Shown: positions 25,926-34,476 of the stretch, piece after piece
Layout of the letters: each line of letters opens with the position of its first letter
Position numbering within the stretch: position 1 is the first letter of the stretch
Origin: Spirochaeta africana DSM 8902
GTDB taxonomy: Bacteria; Spirochaetota; Spirochaetia; DSM-27196; DSM-8902
Assembly (NCBI RefSeq): GCF_000242595.2
Contig: NC_017098.1
Coordinates: forward strand, 1,364,001-1,428,000
Direction: 5' to 3'
DNA: 64,000 nt
The notes under the pieces: generated by a model
Databases searched by the model: none
The model's input: only the letters and a program-made list of their open reading frames with translations
What the model was told of the DNA's origin: nothing
Program-made: the position numbers and the translations under genes

Positions 25926-25936
25926 TCCTATATAAA
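25908..25936 (+). promoter_or_regulatory. Consensus promoter of ffh (leaderless geometry)
   Basis: TTGACA (25908-25913), exactly 17 nt, TATAAA (25931-25936), then only AAGTGG before the ATG at 25943. This is the best promoter in the window, and it lies inside the end of the upstream gene. Confidence 0.8.
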
Positions 25937-25942
25937 AAGTGG

Positions 25943-27280
25943 ATGCTTGATCGGATCTCTCAGAAGTTCAGCGACCTGTTTCGTTCCGTGAGCGGGAACA
26001 ACCGTATCACCGAGCAAAACGTCAGAGATGTAGTGCAGGAGATCAAGGTTGCTCTGCTCGAGGCAGATGTCAATGTCAGGGTAGTGCGTCGGTTTGTGAA
26101 CAGAACCCTTGAGGACGCTACCGGAGATGCAGTTCTTCGGTCGGTTTCCCCGGGACAGATGTTTACCAAGATCGTGCATGACCGACTGGTCGAATTTCTC
26201 GGGGATGAACGGCAGGATCTGCAGCTCAAGGGACCGGATACGGTTTCGCCGATACTGCTGCTGGGTCTGCAGGGCTCCGGGAAAACTACCACGGCGGCCA
26301 AGCTGGCGGCTCGACTGTCCAGGGAAGGTCGGAAGGTCTTGCTGGTTGCAGCTGACCTGGTGCGCCCGGCAGCGGTTGATCAGCTGCAGGTTCTGGGTGA
26401 GCGCATCGGGGTTGCCGTCCATGTCGTGGATGGAGCCAGGGACCCGGTCGCAGTTGCCAAAGCCGGACTGAAACGGGCAAAAAAAGAGCTGTACGATACG
26501 GTAATAGTTGATACATCCGGTCGTATGCAGGTAGATGCAGCCCTGATGAAAGAGCTGCAGGCGGTCAAGAAGGTGGTTCAGCCGGTTGAAAGCGTGCTGG
26601 TAGCCGACTCGATGACCGGTCAGAGCGCAGTCGACATCGCCAAGGAATTTAACGAACAGATTGGTCTGAGCGGGATCATTCTGAGCAAGTTTGATTCGGA
26701 TGCCCGTGGCGGTGCAGCACTGTCGTTAAAGACCATTACCGGCACCCCGATCAAGTTCATCGGTGTCGGCGAAAAAACCGAAGACCTGGAGCCGTTTTAT
26801 CCTGACCGGATTGCCGGCCGGATACTCGGAATGGGCGATGTTGTCAGCCTGGTCGAAAAGGCACAGGAGACAATAGACGAGCAGGAAGCGCTGGAGCTCC
26901 AGCAAAAGATGGCCAAGGCCAACTTTTCGCTGGCTGATTATCTTGATCAGATTCAGCGGGTCAAGAAGATGGGCAGCATGGAGTCCCTGCTGGGCATGAT
27001 CCCCGGCATGCAGGGGCGTGTATCAGAAGAGGATCTGAATACCGATGAGCTGAAGTACGAGGAGGCGATCCTGCAGTCCATGACGCGGGTCGAGCTCGAA
27101 AACTATCGGATTATCGGAATTAATCGGCGCAAGCGTATAGCCAGAGGCAGCGGTACCACCGTTTATCAGGTAAACCGCATGCTGAAGAAGTTCGACAAGA
27201 TGCGCACCATGATGAAGAAAGTAACCAAAAACAAGAAATACCAGGCCCAGTTGATGCAACAGCTGGGCGGAATGCAGTAA
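25943..27280 (+). CDS. ffh: Signal recognition particle GTPase
   Basis: 445 residues. Ffh binds signal peptides and the 4.5S RNA and delivers ribosomes to FtsY at the membrane. NG domain: LLGLQGSGKTTTAAKLA near 107 (G1), DLVRPAAVDQLQ near 139, DTSGRMQVD near 190 (G3), SKFDSDARGG near 249 (G4) and GVGEKTEDLEPF near 273. The M domain, residues 300-445, is methionine-rich, with MESLLGMIPGM and the RNA-binding INRRKRIARGSGT. The consensus promoter places transcription at the start codon. It heads the ribosome-related operon through rplS. Confidence 0.97.
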   Translation: MLDRISQKFSDLFRSVSGNNRITEQNVRDVVQEIKVALLEADVNVRVVRRFVNRTLEDATGDAVLRSVSPGQMFTKIVHDRLVEFLGDERQDLQLKGPDTVSPILLLGLQGSGKTTTAAKLAARLSREGRKVLLVAADLVRPAAVDQLQVLGERIGVAVHVVDGARDPVAVAKAGLKRAKKELYDTVIVDTSGRMQVDAALMKELQAVKKVVQPVESVLVADSMTGQSAVDIAKEFNEQIGLSGIILSKFDSDARGGAALSLKTITGTPIKFIGVGEKTEDLEPFYPDRIAGRILGMGDVVSLVEKAQETIDEQEALELQQKMAKANFSLADYLDQIQRVKKMGSMESLLGMIPGMQGRVSEEDLNTDELKYEEAILQSMTRVELENYRIIGINRRKRIARGSGTTVYQVNRMLKKFDKMRTMMKKVTKNKKYQAQLMQQLGGMQ

Positions 27281-27297
27281 CGGAAACGGAGGCACGA

Positions 27298-27552
27298 GTG
27301 AGTGTAAAAATTCGTCTGAAACGACTGGGAACAAAAAAGCGTCCCTGCTATCGAATTGTGGCAATCGACTCCCGCAGCGCACGGGACAGCCGTCCTATTG
27401 AGGAGCTTGGGTACTACCAGCCTATCAATAAAGACGAGAACAGTCAGGTAAACCTGAAAGAGGATCGCATCCGCGAGTGGCTGAGCAACGGGGCTACCCC
27501 GTCACCTACCGTCAAGCGCTTGCTCAATCGACGAAACATCACCGTAAAATAA
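27298..27552 (+). CDS. rpsP: 30S ribosomal protein S16
   Basis: 84 residues with the S16 signature VKIRLKRLGTKKRPCYRIV at the N-terminus and the conserved RPIEELGYYQP near 33. GTG start at 27298, with GGAGGCAC upstream. It sits 17 nt after ffh, the classic ffh-rpsP-rimM-trmD-rplS order. Confidence 0.98.
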   Translation: MSVKIRLKRLGTKKRPCYRIVAIDSRSARDSRPIEELGYYQPINKDENSQVNLKEDRIREWLSNGATPSPTVKRLLNRRNITVK

Positions 27553-27579
27553 CTCGAACCGGTCAAGACTGGTGAAGAG

Positions 27580-27602
27580 AAGGGGCCGGGTGCCCCTTTT
27601 TT
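27580..27602 (+). terminator. Terminator or attenuator between rpsP and khpA
   Basis: AAGGGGC - CGGGT - GCCCCTT followed by six T in total. It probably gives partial termination, favouring rpsP over the downstream modification genes. Confidence 0.7.
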
Positions 27603-27631
27603 GGTGATATCGTCCCTGTAAGGAGGGCAGC

Positions 27632-27865
27632 GTGGAAAAGGAACTGGTTGCATACGTAGCTCAGGCACTGGTCGATAACCCGGAGGCTGTTGAGGTCGCC
27701 GTTATAGAGGGCGAGAAGTCAACTATTCTGGAACTGCGGGTTGCGCCCGACGACATCGGCAAGGTGATCGGCAAGCATGGCCGGATTGCAAAGTCGCTGC
27801 GGACGATCCTGAGTGCCGCATCGACAAAATCCGGCAAGCGAGTGGTGCTGGAAATCCTGGACTGA
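27632..27865 (+). CDS. khpA: KH-domain RNA-binding protein KhpA
   Basis: 77 residues, a single KH domain with the GxxG loop in IGKVIGKHGRIAKSLR. Formerly YlqC in Bacillus, it binds RNA together with KhpB/Jag and is regularly found between rpsP and rimM. GTG start at 27632 behind AAGGAGGGC. The stop overlaps the rimM start codon by one base. Confidence 0.95.
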   Translation: MEKELVAYVAQALVDNPEAVEVAVIEGEKSTILELRVAPDDIGKVIGKHGRIAKSLRTILSAASTKSGKRVVLEILD

Positions 27866-28371
27866 TGCAGCAGCAGCTGACCATTGGATTTATTACCGGA
27901 AGCCATGGGGTACGAGGCGAACTGAAGGTTCGCTCTACCTCTGGTGAGATGGAGCATTTTCTCAAACTGGGTTCGGTTACCGTTCGGCAGAAGGGACAGG
28001 ATGATCGGGAGCTGCAGGTACGCAGTGTACGCGGGAAACCCGACGCCATCATTCTGGCACTCGAGGGGATCAACGATCCCGAGACTGCACGAAAGCTGCG
28101 CGGCAGCGAACTCATAGTACCGAGAGATGCCGCCGCGCCACTTGGTACGAATGAGTATTATGTTGCGGATCTTGTCGGATGCTGTATACAGTATCTTGGC
28201 ACTACAGTCGGCCGGGTCGTCTCGGTCTGGAACAACGGCCTGCATGATATGTTCGACATCGAGCTGAATGAAGGCGGTCAGCGTGTTGTGCCGTTTCTGG
28301 ACAAGTTCATCGGCGCGGTTGACCCGGATGCGGGATACATCGAACTGAAACTGGAGTGGATACTGGAATGA
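27865..28371 (+). CDS. rimM: 16S rRNA processing protein
   Basis: 168 residues. RimM helps mature the 30S head and binds S19. The N-terminal IGFITGSHGVRGELKV is the family signature; the C-terminal PRC-barrel includes EYYVADLVGC near 93 and MFDIELNEGGQRVVPFLDKF near 128. It starts at the khpA stop and overlaps trmD by 4 nt. Confidence 0.96.
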   Translation: MQQQLTIGFITGSHGVRGELKVRSTSGEMEHFLKLGSVTVRQKGQDDRELQVRSVRGKPDAIILALEGINDPETARKLRGSELIVPRDAAAPLGTNEYYVADLVGCCIQYLGTTVGRVVSVWNNGLHDMFDIELNEGGQRVVPFLDKFIGAVDPDAGYIELKLEWILE

Positions 28372-29072
28372 AACTCAGTGTCATTACCCTGTTTCCCGAG
28401 ATCCTATCCGGCTATATGCAGACGTCGATTATGGCACGGGCTATCGCTGCGGGACGCATACGCTACGATTTGATCAATCTGCGGCCGTTCGGCACTGGCA
28501 GACATCGTACCTGCGATGACCCCCCGTTCGGCGGCGGGGCCGGTATGGTTCTGAAGCCGGAACCACTGGCGGCTGCGCTGGACAGCATCAAGGCCAGTGG
28601 AAAGCGGGTGGTATATCCAACCCCGTCAGGGCGACCGTTCAATCAGCAGATTGCCCAGGAGCTTTCCCGGGAACAGGAGCTGGTATTTATCTGCGGTCGC
28701 TACGAGGGTATCGATCAGCGGATTATCGATACCTATGTTGATGATGAGCTTTCGATCGGTGACTACGTCCTGTCCAGCGGGGAGGTCGCATCGCTGGTGA
28801 TCATAGACGCGGTGTACCGATTGATCGATGAGGTGATATCCGCCGAGTCGTTGGAAGAAGAAAGCTTTGCCGACGGGCTGCTGGAGTATCCTCAGTACAC
28901 TCGTCCGGCAGAATATAATGGACATTCGGTACCGGATGTGTTACTCTCCGGGAACCATGCCAGAATTGCTGACTGGCGCCACCAGCAGCGAGTGGCCAGG
29001 ACCCGTGACCGGCGTCCGGATCTACTGGCCGCGTACTATCAGAGCAAAGGAGAACAGCATGGACGCGATTAA
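28368..29072 (+). CDS. trmD: tRNA (guanine37-N1) methyltransferase
   Basis: 234 residues. TrmD makes m1G37 in tRNAs reading CNN codons. The SPOUT-knot features are present: [28 protein letters not shown] near 50, [13 protein letters not shown] near 110 and [10 protein letters not shown] near 132 (AdoMet trefoil knot). ATG at 28368 is the normal start; the frame overlaps both rimM (4 nt) and rplS (14 nt). Confidence 0.97.
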   Translation: MKLSVITLFPEILSGYMQTSIMARAIAAGRIRYDLINLRPFGTGRHRTCDDPPFGGGAGMVLKPEPLAAALDSIKASGKRVVYPTPSGRPFNQQIAQELSREQELVFICGRYEGIDQRIIDTYVDDELSIGDYVLSSGEVASLVIIDAVYRLIDEVISAESLEEESFADGLLEYPQYTRPAEYNGHSVPDVLLSGNHARIADWRHQQRVARTRDRRPDLLAAYYQSKGEQHGRD

Positions 29073-29415
29073 AGCAGTCGAAAATACGCAGTTGAAAGAG
29101 GGACGTGACGATTTCCGCATCGGCGATACGGTAAAGGTTCACTTTAACATCGTCGAGGGAAAGACCGAGCGTATCCAGGTATACGAGGGTATAGTTATCC
29201 AGCGAGCCAACGAGGGTTCTCGCGCATCCTTTACCGTACGCAAGATTTCTTACGGTGTCGGGGTAGAGCGTGTGTTTCCGACCCACTCGCCGCGCATCCA
29301 GCGCATCGAGGTCGTGCGACGCGGTCGCGTACGTCGAGCCAAGCTGTACTATCTGCGTGACCGTGTTGGTAAAGCCGCCAAGGTTCGCGAGCTTATCAAA
29401 AAGAAAGTAAAGTAG
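29059..29415 (+). CDS. rplS: 50S ribosomal protein L19
   Basis: 118 residues. [20 protein letters not shown] and [13 protein letters not shown] are the L19 core; [13 protein letters not shown] and [12 protein letters not shown] complete it. The start overlaps the end of trmD with AAAGGAG upstream. It ends the ribosome-related run; the next genes are flagellar/T3SS-like. Confidence 0.98.
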   Translation: MDAIKAVENTQLKEGRDDFRIGDTVKVHFNIVEGKTERIQVYEGIVIQRANEGSRASFTVRKISYGVGVERVFPTHSPRIQRIEVVRRGRVRRAKLYYLRDRVGKAAKVRELIKKKVK

Positions 29416-29439
29416 GCCTGCCGCTGCACCGGAGTGCAC

Positions 29440-30663
29440 ATGGAACCGATCGGACGTTTTTTACAGGCGGTACTCCCCCTTGGAAAACGATCGGTCGGCC
29501 TGCAGCCGGGCAGCACCGTTCAGGCAACAGTTCTCAAGCCGCTCGGGGCTAATCGCTGGCTTATCCAGGCTGGCTCCCAGCGGCTTACCGCACATTCAAC
29601 CCTGCAGCTTTCCCCCCATCAGTCACTCAAGGTCCGTATCGAACAGGGCCCGGAAGGACTGCTTTTTCGCGTGGTCGAGCCCGATGCCCAGGCCGATCGG
29701 CTTGCCCAGCTGCTCCACCAGCACGGGATCGAAACCCATCTGCCGGAGTTCCGGTCGGTCCTGGAGAGCCTGGTCCAGGTTGGCATCCCCCTGTCCGAAC
29801 ACTATACCGTTCCGGCGCTGGAACAGTTCTCACGCCTGCTGAGAGAGCATCCCGGGGTGCAGCGCCGGTATCGTGAGGCATCACGGCTTATCGCCATGTT
29901 CAGTGATCGCGGACTGCGCGTGCCCGATGACATGATCCTGGAACTGCTTGGTTTCGGTGATTCACCCGGGAAAGAGCATGGCCGGGATCACCCCGGGCAG
30001 CAGCAGGGTCATCAGTCCACCAGAGATGAGGACAGTGCGGCCTCGCCGGATTCCGATCCGCAGGAGGAGCTGCCAGCAGAGCAGCCAGCAGAGGGACCGC
30101 CTGCTCAGCCGCCCATAGAGGAGCAGCCAGCAGAGCAGCAGCCAGCAGAGCAGCAGCCAGCAGAGCAGCAGCCAGCAGAGCAGCAGCCTGCAGAGCCACC
30201 AGCGAACAGCCCGACCGATGAGGACCAGGCCTGTCCACAACTGCAGCTGCCGTCGGCGCACGCTTCCGCACATGCCGGGTTGTCTCTGTTGGCATCGCTG
30301 CATAACCGTGAGCATCCCTGGGTTGTGGTGCCATTCCGCTATCTTCCGGGGGCGGACGATCATCTGTCGGGAACTATTCGGCTTCGTATGCACCTGGGCA
30401 GGACAGAACTGGCAATACTGGATGTGCCAACAGAATCCGGACGCTGGGTATTCAGCTGGGTACCGGACGCACCCGGTTCTTTGCGGGTATATACCGATCA
30501 TGCCGACAAGGAGGGGGCAACCGGAATCCTGCAGCAGCTCAGGGAGTTTCTGGCTAATACCCCGCTTGCACCGCCCGATGGACTGCATGGACTATCCGGC
30601 TGGGACGGTTTTTCGTATCAGGAGCACACCCCGGAGGTCAAACATGTCGATGCCCACGGGTAA
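29440..30663 (+). CDS. FliK-like hypothetical protein with glutamine/proline repeats
   Basis: 407 residues. N-terminal part: VGLQPGSTVQATVLKPLG and LQLSPHQSLKVRIEQGPEG, a small beta domain. Residues 205-265 are QPAEQ-type repeats, from a 15-bp DNA repeat near 30120-30190. The C-terminal domain (PFRYLPGADDHLSGTIRLRM, then AILDVPTESGRWVFSW) resembles the C-terminal FliK/YlqG-type export-switch domain. In Bacillus subtilis the order after rplS also leads to ylqG and ylqH, which this and the next gene mimic. The role is inferred: a secretion-substrate or hook-length-like protein. ATG 29440 has GGAG 5 nt upstream. Confidence 0.55.
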   Translation: MEPIGRFLQAVLPLGKRSVGLQPGSTVQATVLKPLGANRWLIQAGSQRLTAHSTLQLSPHQSLKVRIEQGPEGLLFRVVEPDAQADRLAQLLHQHGIETHLPEFRSVLESLVQVGIPLSEHYTVPALEQFSRLLREHPGVQRRYREASRLIAMFSDRGLRVPDDMILELLGFGDSPGKEHGRDHPGQQQGHQSTRDEDSAASPDSDPQEELPAEQPAEGPPAQPPIEEQPAEQQPAEQQPAEQQPAEQQPAEPPANSPTDEDQACPQLQLPSAHASAHAGLSLLASLHNREHPWVVVPFRYLPGADDHLSGTIRLRMHLGRTELAILDVPTESGRWVFSWVPDAPGSLRVYTDHADKEGATGILQQLREFLANTPLAPPDGLHGLSGWDGFSYQEHTPEVKHVDAHG

Positions 30664-30925
30664 ACCCTTGCGAGCAGTTGCGGTGCGCTACACCACCAAT
30701 CTGCCAGCCCCCGTGCTGGTCGGCAAGGGGCAGCGCCTGCACGCTGAACGCATCCTGGAGATAGCCCGGGAGCATGGTATCCAGGTGGTGCAGGATCCGG
30801 ATTTGCTGGAGGAACTGTACCCATTGCAGATTGAGGAGCTGATCCCCGAATCATTGTATGAATCAGTGGCAAGATTGCTGCAGTTTGTTTATACTTTGCA
30901 CAACAATGAGAAGAATATCAGTTAA
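30644..30925 (+). CDS. Stand-alone FlhB C-terminal-domain protein (YlqH/FhlB-like)
   Basis: 93 residues matching the cytoplasmic tail of FlhB/YscU after the cleavage site: RAVAVRYTTNLPAPVLVGKG, IAREHGIQVVQDPDLLEELY and IPESLYESVARLLQFVY. The NPTH autocleavage motif is absent, as in other free-standing FlhB-C proteins, some of which can replace the C-terminal fragment of FlhB. It overlaps the preceding FliK-like gene by 20 nt and the HD-GYP gene by 20 nt. The Shine-Dalgarno is GGAGG. Confidence 0.85.
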   Translation: MSMPTGKPLRAVAVRYTTNLPAPVLVGKGQRLHAERILEIAREHGIQVVQDPDLLEELYPLQIEELIPESLYESVARLLQFVYTLHNNEKNIS

Positions 30926-32042
30926 AGAAGTCACAGTTGGAGACCAGTTCAAAACCGGCCTGTACATAGACCCGGAGAGTATGTTCGTCGCGCCCGGGTT
31001 AGCGGTACGTCAGGTTGATCTTGACCGGCTGGAGTCCCTCAAGATTGATTATCTGTATACCAATGATCCGGCCGGGGAGACTGCCGCTCGTGGAGCATTT
31101 CTGCAGCGACCCCTGGAAAGCCCACGTATGCAGGCTATACAGTCGACCTATTCAGCCTATATCACCGCATTCCAGTCAGTCCATGATGGTATACAGCAGC
31201 GGGTTGCGGTCGATAACCAACGGGTAATCGAGCTGGTAAAAAAAATAATCGATCACCTGCGCGGGAGTGAAGGCGATACGAAAGAGTTCATGCTGTACGG
31301 TATGCAAGGCAGCAGCGGTTTTCTGCAGAATGCCGTGAATGCTGCAATTATCTCGGCATTGCTGGGCCGTCGACTCGAGTATTCCCCATCACAGCTGCAG
31401 GATCTGGTAGTTGGTGCCCTGCTGCATGACGTTGGTATGCTGAGGATTCCACCGGAGATACTCGACAAACAGGGCAGCCTCAGTGCTGAAGAACTCAGAA
31501 TCGTACATACCTATCCGGTACATTCCTATCGGATCATTACCGGGGAGCTATCCTTTCCCGATGATATCGGGGTAATTGCCCTGCAGCATCAGGAGCGCTG
31601 GAATGGTGGTGGCTACCCGAGGAATCTCTCCGGTAAGGCCATAGATCGTAATGCCCGTATCGTAGCGGTAGCAGACTCGTTTGAGGCAATGTTGAGTAAA
31701 CGCCCCTATCGCAGCAGTATGGACGGCTATAACGCCGTCAGGGCTATTCTGCGGGATAATGGACGCCGGTTCGACCCTGAAATAATCAAGGTGTTCATAC
31801 GGACCTTTGGCATTTATCCCAGGGGCTGTCTGGTACAGTTGAACGATGCCGCTATCGGGCGGGTTGTCGAGATAAACCCGGAGTCGCCATTGCGTCCCCA
31901 GGTCAAGATCATGATTGCCAGGGACGGGCACGAGTTTTCCGATGATGATGGCCCGGTGGTCAACCTGAAAGATGAGCGGCGCATGTTCATCGTCCAGGCA
32001 ATCAACCAGGAAGAGCTCCAGAGCTCTCAGCAGCTGCAATGA
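30906..32042 (+). CDS. HD-GYP domain c-di-GMP phosphodiesterase
   Basis: 378 residues. The N-terminal 120 residues resemble the DUF3391 region. The HD-GYP domain follows: ALLHDVGMLRIPPEIL (H174-D175), HTYPVHSYRII, LQHQERWNGGGYP (the GYP signature, with HQE where HHE is usual) and RIVAVADSFEAML. It would hydrolyse c-di-GMP to GMP. The C-terminus has a small beta domain. No Shine-Dalgarno is seen. A TATACT box at 30890-30895 lies 10 nt before the ATG, suggesting a leader of only a few nucleotides from an internal promoter. Confidence 0.92.
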   Translation: MRRISVKEVTVGDQFKTGLYIDPESMFVAPGLAVRQVDLDRLESLKIDYLYTNDPAGETAARGAFLQRPLESPRMQAIQSTYSAYITAFQSVHDGIQQRVAVDNQRVIELVKKIIDHLRGSEGDTKEFMLYGMQGSSGFLQNAVNAAIISALLGRRLEYSPSQLQDLVVGALLHDVGMLRIPPEILDKQGSLSAEELRIVHTYPVHSYRIITGELSFPDDIGVIALQHQERWNGGGYPRNLSGKAIDRNARIVAVADSFEAMLSKRPYRSSMDGYNAVRAILRDNGRRFDPEIIKVFIRTFGIYPRGCLVQLNDAAIGRVVEINPESPLRPQVKIMIARDGHEFSDDDGPVVNLKDERRMFIVQAINQEELQSSQQLQ

Positions 32043-32407
32043 CCGAACCCGAGGCTGCCGCAGCTCGTGGTCGCTGGGGAGAAATTGCGGCGACCGGCTA
32101 TTTGCAGTCGTGTGGGCACAGAATTTTACAAAACAACTATAAACGCCGCACCGGAGAGGTCGATATTATCTCTATGGACGGTGATGTAATCGTCTGTACC
32201 GAGGTAAAGACCTGGTTCGGGGCAGGCAGCGACGATTTGTCGCGTGCGGTGAGCCCGGCCAAACAGCGACGGATCTGCAAAACGGCTGCAGTCTTTCTGC
32301 TGGAAAATCCCCGGTACGCGGGCTGCGGTGTGCGATTCGATATCATTCTGATCGGAAAGGACACCGGAATTTCCCATTTTTCCGATGCGTTTCAAGGAGC
32401 TGGTTAG
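32039..32407 (+). CDS. YraN family (UPF0102) putative nuclease
   Basis: 122 residues with a restriction-endonuclease-like fold. Motifs are ARGRWGEIAATGYL, ILQNNYKRRTGEVDIISMDG (catalytic Asp) and VIVCTEVKTW (E-x-K), then AVSPAKQRRI. Activity is predicted but not established for the family. It overlaps the HD-GYP gene by 4 nt. The family is often found next to rnhB and rplS, as here within 12 kb. Confidence 0.9.
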   Translation: MTEPEAAAARGRWGEIAATGYLQSCGHRILQNNYKRRTGEVDIISMDGDVIVCTEVKTWFGAGSDDLSRAVSPAKQRRICKTAAVFLLENPRYAGCGVRFDIILIGKDTGISHFSDAFQGAG

Positions 32408-32411
32408 CATT

Positions 32412-32603
32412 ATGGTACATCCCGGAGATACAAACCTTACCGAGCAGCGCCTGCGCGAGCTCCGGATGAAAATTCAGGACGAGTCCTATGTTGCGCAGGC
32501 TATTGAAAGCATTGCCGAAGTCATGGCCCGGGAGCTGCTTCCTCAGCACGATGAGAACCAGCTCAATCTGCACGGTGGTGATTCGCCGCATGTCTTCTCG
32601 TAA
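32412..32603 (+). CDS. Small FlgM-like protein (anti-sigma-28 candidate)
   Basis: 63 residues. LTEQRLRELRMKIQDESYVA followed by AIESIAEVMARELL resembles the C-terminal sigma-binding helices of FlgM (pattern ELRxKIxxxxYxxxxxxIAexml). The neighbourhood of FlhB-C and FliK-like genes supports a flagellar link. Start uncertain: the ATG at 32412 follows the yraN stop and AAGGAG at 32393, while a longer form from 32385 would overlap yraN. It could instead be an unrelated short helical protein. Confidence 0.5.
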   Translation: MVHPGDTNLTEQRLRELRMKIQDESYVAQAIESIAEVMARELLPQHDENQLNLHGGDSPHVFS

Positions 32604-32612
32604 GCGGCTGGG

Positions 32613-33344
32613 TTATTCCTCACTGATAATCTGCAGGATGCGTGCTGCCAGGATCCGTACCTCGCGTACAAAGGGGCCGGAATAGGTCCGGATTATCTCT
32701 TCTATCAACTGATCCCCCAGCATGCCTCTGTCGAGTTCCTCCAGCGCCAATTGGAGCAGCGCATGGGCCAGGCGGTCGTCGGGAGCCGGTGACCGGCTGC
32801 GCCTGAGTCTGCGCGCCAGCATATCGTGGTGTTCCCAGCCAACCGGCTGCCCCGACAGGGCATAGGCCGCCTCGGCAGCAGCGGTTGGATCCGGGTCCCG
32901 CTGGAGAATGCTCAGTAGCTGCAGTCTGGCCGCCGGACCTGCCCCTGCCAGGGTGCGGATAGCCTCGATGCGCACCGCTGTGCGGTCTGTCGACGGGATT
33001 TCGGTGCGTAAAAAAGACTGGGCTGCGATCTCATACAGCAGTTCAACCGCACCGGGATCATCAGGCTGAATGCTTCCGCGTTCTATCAGCTCACGGATAC
33101 CATGTACCGCATCGCGCTGTACCGCAATATCCGGAGATGCCGCCTGCACCGAGAGTACAGCCCGCGCCGAGGGGCTGAGATTGCTTTCTTTTTCCGGGAC
33201 CTGCTCTGATCCCGGACGTGCCGGGATCCAGTCCGGGTGTTGCTGGGCTGGCAGAACGACAACCGGGAGAAAGGCCAGCAGAACCGCAGCTGCGGCACGC
33301 CTGAGGAATCTGTCTGATACGGCATGGTTTTTCCTGCCCCGCAT
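32613..33344 (-). CDS. Exported HEAT-repeat-like protein
   Basis: 243 residues. The N-terminus (VSDRFLRRAAAAVLLAFLPVVVLPAQQ) is a signal peptide. The mature part is helical, with repeated units such as RIEAIRTLAGAGPAARLQLL and AAAEAAYALSG, typical of HEAT-like scaffolds of the periplasm. There is no enzymatic motif. The start at 33344 is chosen because a near-consensus promoter lies 6 nt upstream and there is no Shine-Dalgarno. It converges on the FlgM-like gene. Confidence 0.7.
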   Translation of the reverse strand: MRGRKNHAVSDRFLRRAAAAVLLAFLPVVVLPAQQHPDWIPARPGSEQVPEKESNLSPSARAVLSVQAASPDIAVQRDAVHGIRELIERGSIQPDDPGAVELLYEIAAQSFLRTEIPSTDRTAVRIEAIRTLAGAGPAARLQLLSILQRDPDPTAAAEAAYALSGQPVGWEHHDMLARRLRRSRSPAPDDRLAHALLQLALEELDRGMLGDQLIEEIIRTYSGPFVREVRILAARILQIISEE

Positions 33345-33350
33345 AGGAGT

Positions 33351-33379
33351 ACTATAGGTTGCGACCGGTGCTGTGTAAA
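33351..33379 (-). promoter_or_regulatory. Promoter of the HEAT-like gene (leaderless geometry)
   Basis: On the minus strand, TTTACA (33374-33379), 17 nt, TATAGT (33351-33356), then ACTCCT and the ATG at 33344. Both boxes match the consensus at 5 of 6 positions. Confidence 0.75.
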
Positions 33380-33471
33380 GCGCAGGCACGGTTGGAATAC
33401 CAGGGAGAATGCGATACTGCGCGCAGCACTCTGCCGGGACTGCCATTCACCGCCGTGTGGTCGTGCGGTAT

Positions 33472-34476
33472 TCATCCATGTACAAACTTGTACTGCGATG
33501 GCTGCAGAAATTGTGACAGCTCATCGGTAATGGCAGTCTGCATCTCGTCGATCGCCTGCTGCTGGTAGGTCGCCAGCCCGTCGGCAACCTCAAAGGGATG
33601 ATAGAGGATGCTGGAGTCCTGGCGGGATTCCCGCAGCCGGCGCAGGAAGTCCGCCCCCAGCCGGAACACCCCGAAGCTCAGCTGCTCGATACGCGCGGGG
33701 TCCAGGCGCGCAAAGGTGTGGCGGATGCACTCGCGATACACCGCCTCCCAGTCTGGTACCCGGATTATCGGATCCAGACACAGCCGGACGCGCCACCCCT
33801 CCTGCAGCGCCAGCCTGGCGGCTGCCAGACGGCCCTGGAACGAGGCCGTGCCACGCTCATACCGGGCTGCAATGGCCGCCGGAGAAAGAGACCAGACCAG
33901 CAGGACATTCTGCGGGGGCCCGCCCATCTCGGCAGCAAGACGCCGCAGACTGGGGTAGTTCTCGCTTTTGGTGCGGATCTCGACCGTAATGTCAGGGCGT
34001 CCGCGTACCGCCTGTATCCAGTCCCGGCATACCCCCAGATCATCCTCCATACCCAGCAGGTCCGTCAGGTACGAGATGCTCAGGTAGATCGGCTGCTGCG
34101 CCGCTGCCTGCAGTGCCTGCCCGGCTGCCTCGTCATGGTTTACAAAATACAGCAGATGACCGGAGCTGTGCATTCCCTGCAGAAAGCAGTAGTCGCAGTT
34201 GTAAACGCAGTTGCGGACCGGGTCTACAAAGTGTACCGGCACGCTGCGGTGAAAGCTGTCCACCCGCTCGGTTGCCTCGTACAGCCGCATCGGTTTCTGC
34301 GCCAGGATCAGCGCCTGGGCCTGTTTCTGTACCTGGAAGCGCTGGTTCGGACGGTTGAAAACCGTCTTGTAATCCGGAATGCCGATCTGGGGGAGATGGG
34401 CGAATCGTTCCCGCAGGGCCCTGGTTCGCGGGTGATCAGCCGCTGCATGTTCAAAGTAGATCCGGGATATCTTCAT
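33472..34476 (-). CDS. Radical SAM protein of the spore-photoproduct-lyase-like family
   Basis: 334 residues. RNCVYNCDYCFLQGMH near residue 88 is the CxxxCxxC iron-sulfur motif in the form CDYCFLQ, as in SplB. TSYL-like YLSISYLTDLLGME and EIRTKSENY near 180 bind AdoMet. In sporulating Bacillus, SplB repairs UV photoproducts; this organism is not expected to sporulate, so it is better called SplB-like. It overlaps the preceding minus-strand gene by 4 nt (ATGA). Confidence 0.82.
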   Translation of the reverse strand: MKISRIYFEHAAADHPRTRALRERFAHLPQIGIPDYKTVFNRPNQRFQVQKQAQALILAQKPMRLYEATERVDSFHRSVPVHFVDPVRNCVYNCDYCFLQGMHSSGHLLYFVNHDEAAGQALQAAAQQPIYLSISYLTDLLGMEDDLGVCRDWIQAVRGRPDITVEIRTKSENYPSLRRLAAEMGGPPQNVLLVWSLSPAAIAARYERGTASFQGRLAAARLALQEGWRVRLCLDPIIRVPDWEAVYRECIRHTFARLDPARIEQLSFGVFRLGADFLRRLRESRQDSSILYHPFEVADGLATYQQQAIDEMQTAITDELSQFLQPSQYKFVHG

